Positions 24,648 to 30,370 of a stretch of DNA of 32,242 nt are shown here, piece after piece. The position numbers and the translations under genes are program-made. Origin of the DNA: Oscillospiraceae bacterium (lineage in GTDB: Bacteria; Bacillota; Clostridia; Oscillospirales; Ruminococcaceae); assembly GCA_017536405.1 (NCBI GenBank), contig JAFXHL010000096.1, forward strand, positions 1 to 32,242. Reading direction: 5' to 3'. The notes below the pieces were generated by a model. The model was given only the letters and a program-made list of their open reading frames with translations. It did no database searches and was not told the origin of the DNA. The stretch's first letter is position 1, and each line of letters begins with the position of its first letter.

Positions 24648-25181
24648 TTGAGGGACGAAAAAATACTTTCTGCTGTTAAAAATCATGATGAAAAAGTAAT
24701 GGCTGGGATAATAGAGAAATATTCAAAATTACTCTGGAAAATAGTATCTTCTATACTTATAAATGCAGGTTCTATTGAAGATATTGAAGAATGTGTTGCG
24801 GATGTTTTTATTGACTTATGGTTAAATCCGGATAAATATAATCCTGAAAAGAGCAAACTATCCTCATATCTTTCTATTGTAGCAAGAACAAATGCAATAG
24901 ATAAATACAGACAGATATCAAGAAAAAAAGAAGTTCCGATTGAAGAAGTAGCTATTACATACAAATCGGAAATTATTGATGGAATTATAGAAAACGAAGA
25001 AAAAGAAAAACTTATTTCATTGATAAAAGAACTTGAAGAAACAGACAGAGAAATAATCATAAGAAGATTTTATTATGGTCAGAAGCCTAAAGAAATCGCA
25101 GTTGCACTTGATATGCAGGGGAAACAGGTAGAAAATCGGTTATATCAGACTAAACTGAAACTTAAAAAAATGATGCAATAA
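24648..25181 (+). CDS. ECF-type RNA polymerase sigma factor
   Basis: A 177-residue sigma-70 family protein with only regions 2 and 4. Region 2 spans about residues 10-80 (DVFIDLWLNPDKYNPEKSKL, YLSIVARTNAIDKYR), and region 4 about 122-175 (ETDREIIIRRFYYGQKPKEI, NRLYQTKLKLKK). It lacks region 3, as ECF factors do. The TTG at 24648 is the start: AAGGAG lies ten bases upstream, and the alternative TTG at 24644 is out of frame. It is followed 16 bases later by a membrane protein with a cytoplasmic N-terminal stub, the usual place of an anti-sigma factor. It follows a terminator, so it must have its own, unidentified promoter. Confidence 0.9.
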   Translation: MRDEKILSAVKNHDEKVMAGIIEKYSKLLWKIVSSILINAGSIEDIEECVADVFIDLWLNPDKYNPEKSKLSSYLSIVARTNAIDKYRQISRKKEVPIEEVAITYKSEIIDGIIENEEKEKLISLIKELEETDREIIIRRFYYGQKPKEIAVALDMQGKQVENRLYQTKLKLKKMMQ

Positions 25182-25197
25182 AGAAAGGGATGAATTT

Positions 25198-26220
25198 ATG
25201 AAAAAATACAGCAAAAGAAATCTTAATAATATAGAAAATATTTTCAAGGATAAAACGGGTGTGGATATTACAGAAAAAAGAAATGAGAAAAATCGAATGT
25301 CAAAAGCGATAGACATTACGGTAGGCGTGGTATTCTGTCTTATTGCTGTTTCTCTGTTCTCGTATAACGGATTTTCAGATATAAATAAAGAAGAAAATGA
25401 TTCTTCAACAGTTATAGAAAGCGAACAACTGAGTGCAGTTCCTGAACTTAAAGTAGGAAAATATTATATTTCCGGCAATACAGATGAGCATTATCTTGAG
25501 GTTTTTTCAGATGGAACAATACAGCTTCGTGGTGTTGATTATCTCGAATATGCCTGGGTAGGAAACAGCATAGAAGGGCTTTCAAAAGAAGAGGCTGATA
25601 AAGTGACAGAAAATGTAAAAAAACAAGCGAAAGAATACGCAAAGCGTTATAAATATAAGGTTTATAAAACTTCTTTAGGAACAATGATTTTTACCGATTG
25701 GGTAGAAGTAGACGGTCAATGCTTCGGTTCGGGATATACTCTTATTGATGAAAACACCATAAGGGGTGGAGATTCTGTTTTTATATATCGTGATGAAACT
25801 GTAAACACCAGTGATGAAGAATATTCTTATCCTATTTATATGATAAAACTCAGATATGACGAATGGCAGTGGCCTACCGAAAGCACAATGGTAAGCCGAT
25901 GTGCTTCAGACCATATCAATATAGCAGGATTTTTCGGGGATGAAATATATTCTGTTTATGATGGTGTAGTTTCTGAAACTGGGAATGATATACAAGACGG
26001 AAATTATATCATTATTAAAATAGATGATAAGACCATTGTAAAATATTATCATTTAGAAGAAATAAATGTAGAAGAAGGACAAAGCATAGAAAAAGGGGAA
26101 GTTATAGCTAAAATGGGTAATAGTGGTCAATCAACAGGACCTAATCTTGCTTTTGCAGTTTATGAAGACGGAGTAGCTGTAAGTCCGTTAGCTGTTGATA
26201 AAAGCGTTGAACCACAATAA
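25198..26220 (+). CDS. Membrane protein with degenerate LytM/M23 domain, possible anti-sigma partner
   Basis: A 340-residue protein. Residues 1-36 are cytoplasmic (NNIENIFKDKTGVDITEKR, resembling clostridial membrane proteins that follow sigma factor genes), 38-57 form one membrane helix, and about 85-200 form a small beta domain beginning KVGKYYISGNTDEHYLEVF. Residues about 220-335 are LytM/M23-like. The family fold is clear (VYDGVVSETGNDIQDGNYII, KYYHLEE, GNSGQSTGP), but metal residues are missing: His239 is followed by Ala243 instead of Asp, and the HLH motif after STGP is Asn316-Leu-Ala318. Peptidase activity is therefore unlikely. SpoIIQ is a known degenerate LytM precedent. A role as regulator or wall sensor for the sigma factor is inference. 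Confidence 0.8.
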   Translation: MKKYSKRNLNNIENIFKDKTGVDITEKRNEKNRMSKAIDITVGVVFCLIAVSLFSYNGFSDINKEENDSSTVIESEQLSAVPELKVGKYYISGNTDEHYLEVFSDGTIQLRGVDYLEYAWVGNSIEGLSKEEADKVTENVKKQAKEYAKRYKYKVYKTSLGTMIFTDWVEVDGQCFGSGYTLIDENTIRGGDSVFIYRDETVNTSDEEYSYPIYMIKLRYDEWQWPTESTMVSRCASDHINIAGFFGDEIYSVYDGVVSETGNDIQDGNYIIIKIDDKTIVKYYHLEEINVEEGQSIEKGEVIAKMGNSGQSTGPNLAFAVYEDGVAVSPLAVDKSVEPQ

Positions 26221-26239
26221 TTTCTTATCGTAACAAAAT

Positions 26240-26272
26240 AAAACCTATGAAGATAAATTCTTCATAGGTTTT
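26240..26272. terminator. Bidirectional terminator
   Basis: AAAACCTATGAAG at 26240-26252 pairs with CTTCATAGGTTTT at 26260-26272, 13 bp with a seven-base loop. It sits between the convergent LytM-like gene and the minus-strand hydrolase, with A/T runs on both sides. Confidence 0.92.
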
Positions 26273-26274
26273 GT

Positions 26275-27123
26275 CTATAATTCGGTAGATATGAATTCTT
26301 TTATTTTCTTATTTATTTCTTCATATCTATAATCGTGTATGTAGTGAGGACAATCAAGTTTTACACATTGTGCGTTATTCAGTTTCGAAGCATAATTTTT
26401 CGCTGTATCTATCCATATTGATTTGTCGAGGTTTATACCCTCGGTATTCGAGATAAACATAAGAACGGGAATTTTCGGAGTTGTTCCGTTATTTACGATT
26501 TCTGCGTTTTTCTTACAATAATCTGCTTCGTTTATAAATGCATCTGATATACATCGTTTGCTGTAAAGGGTTTTTATGATGTCTTTTTCTTCTTTTGTCA
26601 AAGATGAATGGGAATACAATGTTTTGATATAATTATCTGAAAATAACTTGATTATTCCTACTTTGCAGAGCATTTTATTGAGTTTTAAAACTGCTGTGCT
26701 GATTCTCATATCTGAATAATATTGTGGAACAGCCATGTCAAGACCGATAATCGCTTCAACTTCTTCGGGATATTTTTGCGACCAGTATATCGCTTCAAGC
26801 CCCGACATTGAGTGAGGGCAAAGTATATAAGGTGTTTTTAAGCCTGTCTTTGAAAGTGCTGTTCTTGTATCATCGAGAATGGTATCTATATCTCTGTTTC
26901 TGTCGGGATAATCATCGCTGAAACCATATCCGAATTTTTCAACAACAACTATTTTGTAACTATCACTGAGAAGTGAATATAAAGATTTGAAATCTAATAC
27001 AGGAGATGCTGTTCCGCCGCCGGATAGAAATAGAATAGTTTTATTTCCGCTTCCTTCTATATAAACATTCATATTTTTTCCATCGACCTCAACAAACTGT
27101 CCGATGGGATTAAGAAGTTTCAT
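26275..27123 (-). CDS. Alpha/beta-fold hydrolase
   Basis: A 282-residue protein with the alpha/beta-hydrolase order: FLSGGGTASPVLDF (oxyanion-hole region), EKFGYGFSDDY, the nucleophile elbow CPHSMSGLEA with Ser105, then GLDMAVP, and a C-terminal histidine in DCPHYIHDY. The elbow reads PHSMSG rather than GHSMGG, so the first Gly is replaced by Pro. The substrate cannot be inferred. No signal peptide is seen, so it should be cytosolic. It is transcribed alone from the consensus promoter at 27158-27186, with CGGAG about ten bases before the ATG, and ends at a shared terminator. Confidence 0.9.
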   Translation of the reverse strand: MKLLNPIGQFVEVDGKNMNVYIEGSGNKTILFLSGGGTASPVLDFKSLYSLLSDSYKIVVVEKFGYGFSDDYPDRNRDIDTILDDTRTALSKTGLKTPYILCPHSMSGLEAIYWSQKYPEEVEAIIGLDMAVPQYYSDMRISTAVLKLNKMLCKVGIIKLFSDNYIKTLYSHSSLTKEEKDIIKTLYSKRCISDAFINEADYCKKNAEIVNNGTTPKIPVLMFISNTEGINLDKSIWIDTAKNYASKLNNAQCVKLDCPHYIHDYRYEEINKKIKEFISTEL

Positions 27124-27157
27124 TTTTTATCATCTCCGATAAACTGGATTTGGGTTC

Positions 27158-27186
27158 ATTATAACAAACGGTCAGTATGATGTCAA
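27158..27186 (-). promoter_or_regulatory. Consensus SigA promoter for the hydrolase gene
   Basis: Reading the minus strand, TTGACA (27186-27181), a 17-base spacer and TATAAT (27163-27158) match the consensus at every position. It lies between the ldh terminator and the hydrolase ATG. A gene with such a perfect core promoter is either strongly expressed or held by a repressor. Confidence 0.88.
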
Positions 27187-27189
27187 TTC

Positions 27190-27220
27190 AAAAGGTGCTT
27201 TCTATAAGAAAGCACCTTTT
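27190..27220 (-). terminator. Terminator after ldh
   Basis: A perfect 14-bp stem: AAAAGGTGCTTTCT at 27190-27203 against AGAAAGCACCTTTT at 27207-27220, with a three-base loop. It lies four bases after the ldh stop on the minus strand. Confidence 0.9.
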
Positions 27221-27223
27221 GTT

Positions 27224-28174
27224 TTATTCTATTCCTTCAATTCCGTTAAGGATATTTTTAAGAGTTTTCGCTGAATTTAAAAGCAATTCTTTTTCGCTAT
27301 CATCAAGTTCGATATCAAGAACCTGTTCTGCACCGTTTCTTCCGACAATGGCAGGAACGCCGAGACATATATCAGAAAGTCCGTAATGTCCTGCAACATA
27401 GCAACTTATCGGCATTATTGAATGTTCATCTCTAACAATGCATTCGGCAATTCTTCTTACAGCAGCAGCGATTGCGTAATATGTTGCGCCTTTTCTTTCT
27501 ATAACACGATATGCACTGTTTACAACATCATCGTAAATCTTCATCATATTTTCGCGTTCAACGCATTTGCCACAGGCATTGCAGAATCCTGAAAGTTTTA
27601 CCCCTGATACATTTGCGCTACTCCATACAGCGAGTTCACTGTCGCCATGTTCACCTATGATAAAGGCGTGAACACTTCTACTGTCAACTCCTAAATGTTT
27701 TCCTATCATATATTTGAGTCTTGCTGTGTCAAGAACAGTTCCTGAACCAATTACACGACTTTTAGGAAAGCCTGAACATTTCATGGCAACATATGTGAGT
27801 ATATCAACAGGATTTGATACAACAAGAAGAATAGCTTCGGTGTTATATTTTATTATGTTAGAAACGATATCTTTCATTATATCAACATTTCTGTGAACAA
27901 GGTCGAGTCTCGTTTCGTTAGGTTTCTGGCTTGTTCCTGCTGTTATAATTATGAGTGAGCAATCAGCAAGGTCGGAATAATCTCCTGCATATATTTCTGC
28001 GGGTTTGAAAAGGGGAATTCCATGCGAAATATCCATCGCTTCGCCTTCGGCTTTTTCTTTATTTGAGTCAATAAGGACAAGTTCTGAAAAAAGACCGCCT
28101 TCAGCGAGAGAAAAGGCTATTGACGCACCTACAAATCCACAACCTATAACTGCACATTTCTGGATATTGACCAT
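27224..28174 (-). CDS. ldh: L-lactate dehydrogenase
   Basis: A 316-residue NAD-dependent dehydrogenase reducing pyruvate to L-lactate. The Rossmann motif CAVIGCGFVGASIAF is at the N-terminus. The substrate loop TAGTSQKPNETRLDLVHRN carries Gln where malate dehydrogenases have Arg, favouring lactate. The proton-relay histidine is in IIGEHGDSELAVWS, and VLDTARLKYMIG is conserved. ATG 28174 is chosen because AGAGGTG lies six bases upstream; a GTG at 28183 is part of that site. It starts 24 bases after nth on the same strand and is probably cotranscribed. The enzyme regenerates NAD+ in mixed-acid fermentation. Confidence 0.95.
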   Translation of the reverse strand: MVNIQKCAVIGCGFVGASIAFSLAEGGLFSELVLIDSNKEKAEGEAMDISHGIPLFKPAEIYAGDYSDLADCSLIIITAGTSQKPNETRLDLVHRNVDIMKDIVSNIIKYNTEAILLVVSNPVDILTYVAMKCSGFPKSRVIGSGTVLDTARLKYMIGKHLGVDSRSVHAFIIGEHGDSELAVWSSANVSGVKLSGFCNACGKCVERENMMKIYDDVVNSAYRVIERKGATYYAIAAAVRRIAECIVRDEHSIMPISCYVAGHYGLSDICLGVPAIVGRNGAEQVLDIELDDSEKELLLNSAKTLKNILNGIEGIE

Positions 28175-28198
28175 TTTAAACACCTCTTATAAGTAATT

Positions 28199-28846
28199 TT
28201 AATCAGTTTTTATTATGCACTTCATCTCGTTTTTATATTCATTTTTTATCGGGCATTCATCACATTTGGGATTTCTTGCCGAACAGAATTCTCTTCCGAA
28301 AAGAACTAATCTATGACAAAAATCCGAAGATTTGTCAGGAGGGAGGATTTTTCTTAAGTCTTTTTCAACATTATAAGGTTCTGTATTTTTCGTAAACCCT
28401 AATCTGTTGCATATTCTTATGCAATGAGTGTCTGTTACAACGGCGGGTTGATGAAAAATGTCTCCCATAATGAGATTGGCGGTTTTTCTTCCCACACCGG
28501 GAAGAGTTGTAAGTTCTTCAATAGAAGAGGGAAGTTCACCGTTATATTTTTCAATAAGTATTTTAGCAGATGCAACTATATTTTTTGCTTTTGTTTTGTA
28601 TAATCCACAGGATTTTATGCATTCTCCTATTTCTTCGGGAGTGGCGTTTGCTATGCTTTCAAGAGTGGGATATTCTGAGTAAAGTTCTTTGGTAACGATA
28701 TTCACTCGTTTATCAGTGCATTGTGCAGAGAGAACTGTTGCAAACAATAATTCGTAAGGTTCTTTATATTCCAATGAACATTTTGCATCGGGATATTGTT
28801 TTTCAAGTGCTGTAATTACGGCGTTTACCTTATCTTGCTTCTTCAA
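28199..28846 (-). CDS. nth: Endonuclease III (DNA glycosylase/AP lyase)
   Basis: A 215-residue base-excision-repair enzyme that removes oxidised pyrimidines and cleaves abasic sites. The helix-hairpin-helix is LPGVGRKTANLIMG, with catalytic Lys121, and the catalytic Asp139 is in VVTDTHCIRICNRLG. The [4Fe-4S] region is unusual: Cys188, Cys195 and Cys198 fit C-x6-C-x2-C, but the fourth ligand position holds Tyr204 (codon TAT, one base from TGT). The next Cys is at 210, giving x11 rather than x5. The start is TTG 28846, with AAGGAAG seven bases upstream. A promoter is visible at 28868-28896. It is the first gene of an nth-ldh unit. Confidence 0.94.
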   Translation of the reverse strand: MKKQDKVNAVITALEKQYPDAKCSLEYKEPYELLFATVLSAQCTDKRVNIVTKELYSEYPTLESIANATPEEIGECIKSCGLYKTKAKNIVASAKILIEKYNGELPSSIEELTTLPGVGRKTANLIMGDIFHQPAVVTDTHCIRICNRLGFTKNTEPYNVEKDLRKILPPDKSSDFCHRLVLFGREFCSARNPKCDECPIKNEYKNEMKCIIKTD

Positions 28847-28867
28847 AACATCACTTCCTTTGTTAAA

Positions 28868-28896
28868 ATGTTATCATATCGACATAGTTTTGTCAA
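28868..28896 (-). promoter_or_regulatory. Promoter of nth-ldh
   Basis: Minus strand: TTGACA (28896-28891), 17 bases, TAACAT (28873-28868), 22 bases before the nth TTG start. Its -35 box lies four bases from that of the divergent promoter at 28901. Confidence 0.78.
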
Positions 28897-28900
28897 TAAC

Positions 28901-28929
28901 TTGACTTTTTTTTACAAAGGATATATAAT
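28901..28929 (+). promoter_or_regulatory. Promoter of the small Cys-rich membrane protein gene
   Basis: TTGACT at 28901-28906, a 17-base spacer and TATAAT at 28924-28929, about 38 bases before the ATG at 28967. The two divergent -35 boxes form the inverted repeat GTCAA-TAAC-TTGAC, so simultaneous occupation by two polymerases looks sterically hard. Confidence 0.85.
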
Positions 28930-28966
28930 ATTTGTGTAATATTTTTATTGAAAGGCGGCTTTTAAT

Positions 28967-29146
28967 ATGAAAAACGGAATTTTGGCATTACTTTGCGCAG
29001 TAGGTGGTCTTGCACTCGGCGTTTTGATCGGTTCACTTATATTTGGTTCTAAGAAAAAATGTGATTGTATTTGTGATGAAACAGATGATACACTTGGATT
29101 TGATGATGATTTCTTTACAGATGATATTATCGAGGATGTAGAATAA
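28967..29146 (+). CDS. 59-residue membrane protein with Cys cluster and acidic tail
   Basis: A small gene: MKNGILALLCAVGGLALGVL and IGSLIFG form one membrane helix (about residues 4-27, glycine-zipper-like spacing). Next come a basic stop-transfer KKK, a cysteine cluster CDCICD (Cys32, 34 and 36), and a 20-residue acidic tail (DDTLGFDDDFFTDDIIEDVE). By the positive-inside rule the tail is cytoplasmic. The Cys cluster next to acidic residues suggests metal binding, but this is inference and I know no named family. Support for reality: a near-consensus promoter at 28901-28929, an AAAGGCGG ribosome binding site nine bases before the ATG, and ordinary codon use. Confidence 0.75.
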   Translation: MKNGILALLCAVGGLALGVLIGSLIFGSKKKCDCICDETDDTLGFDDDFFTDDIIEDVE

Positions 29147-29183
29147 TATATTGTCTGTTTTAATGTGTCTTGATATATTCCGA

Positions 29184-29247
29184 TAAAGCCTTATAACTAA
29201 AGGAATCAAGGGATTTTTTGCAAGATATCTGAAATAAAAAGGCTTTA
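29184..29247 (+). other. Inverted repeat in the ychF leader
   Basis: TAAAGCCTT at 29184-29192 and AAGGCTTTA at 29239-29247 are perfect inverted repeats separated by 46 bases. The right arm directly abuts the ychF ribosome binding site AAGGAGGA (29247-29254). It could fold into a leader structure, or act as a weak terminator for the small gene upstream, although no clean T-run follows. I recognise no known riboswitch class. Confidence 0.4.
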
Positions 29248-29264
29248 AGGAGGATTTTTAACAA

Positions 29265-30359
29265 ATGAAATTAGGTATGGTAGGGCTTCCGAATGTCGGA
29301 AAAAGTACATTATTCAATGCTCTTACAAATGCAGGTGCAGAATCGGCGAATTATCCTTTCTGTACTATTGAAAAGAACATAGGAATAGTTTCTGTTCCTG
29401 ATGAAAGACTTGATAAATTAGCTGAAATGTATGAACCTGATAAATTCACACCGGCAACTCTTGAATTCGTTGACATAGCAGGTCTTGTAAAGGGCGCATC
29501 AAAAGGAGAAGGGCTCGGAAATAAATTCCTTGCTGACATACGCGAAGTTGATGCTATCGTTCATGTTGTAAGATGTTTTGAAGATGTTGACATTGTTCAC
29601 GTTGATGGAAGCATTAACCCTGAAAGAGATATTGAAACTATAAATCTTGAACTTATCTTCTCTGATATCGAAATTCTTGAAAGAAGAATTGATAAAAACA
29701 AGAAACTTGTAAAGGGAGATAAGAAGTATCAGGTTGAAATTGATTTTCTTGAAAGCCTTAAGGCGCATCTTGAGGCGGGGAAATCAGCACGTTCTTATGA
29801 TTTTTCAGAAGAAGAACTTGAAATTATAAAGACAACGCCTCTTCTTTCAGCGAAACCTGTTATTTATGCCGCAAATCTTTGCGAAGAAGATTTTGTAAAT
29901 AATGTTGATACAAATGAAAATTACAAGACAGTATGTAAGATTGCTGCTGAAGAAAAATCAGCCGTTCTTCCTATCTGTGCTCAGATAGAAGCAGAAATTT
30001 CAGATATGGATCCTGAAGACAAGCAGATGTTCCTTGCTGATTTAGGTCTTGAAGTTTCAGGTCTTAACAGAATCATAAAGGAAGGATATTCTCTTCTTGG
30101 GCTTATTTCATACCTTACAGCAGGCAAACCCGAAGTAAGAGCATGGACAATTACAAGAGGAACAAAAGCTCCTCAGGCGGCAGGAAAAATTCATACCGAT
30201 TTTGAAAAGGGATTTATCAGAGCAGAGGTTGTTTCTTACGATGACCTCATGGCTTGCGGAACAATGGCCGCTGCTAAGGAAAAAGGTCTTGTAAGACTTG
30301 AAGGTAAGGAATATGTTATGCAGGATGGAGATATAGTCCTTTTCAGATTTAATGTTTAA
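29265..30359 (+). CDS. ychF: Ribosome-binding ATPase YchF (OLA1 type)
   Basis: A 364-residue Obg-related NTPase with the usual length and order. The P-loop is GLPNVGKSTLFNALTNA (about residues 6-22), then NYPFCTIEKNIGIV and FVDIAGLVKGASKGEGLGN (switch II). The C-terminal TGS-like domain ends KEYVMQDGDIVLFRFNV. YchF binds the ribosome, prefers ATP to GTP, and acts in stress and translation control. The ATG is preceded by AAGGAGGA ten bases upstream. A secreted repeat-protein gene begins 11 bases after its stop and may be cotranscribed, although the two have no obvious link. Confidence 0.97.
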   Translation: MKLGMVGLPNVGKSTLFNALTNAGAESANYPFCTIEKNIGIVSVPDERLDKLAEMYEPDKFTPATLEFVDIAGLVKGASKGEGLGNKFLADIREVDAIVHVVRCFEDVDIVHVDGSINPERDIETINLELIFSDIEILERRIDKNKKLVKGDKKYQVEIDFLESLKAHLEAGKSARSYDFSEEELEIIKTTPLLSAKPVIYAANLCEEDFVNNVDTNENYKTVCKIAAEEKSAVLPICAQIEAEISDMDPEDKQMFLADLGLEVSGLNRIIKEGYSLLGLISYLTAGKPEVRAWTITRGTKAPQAAGKIHTDFEKGFIRAEVVSYDDLMACGTMAAAKEKGLVRLEGKEYVMQDGDIVLFRFNV

Positions 30360-30370
30360 AGAGGTTATTT

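Noticed and set aside
27164..27186. A palindromic TetR-type operator in the hydrolase promoter
   Set aside because: Only one half-like element (GACCGTTTG) is present, without a matching inverted half, so no operator is called.
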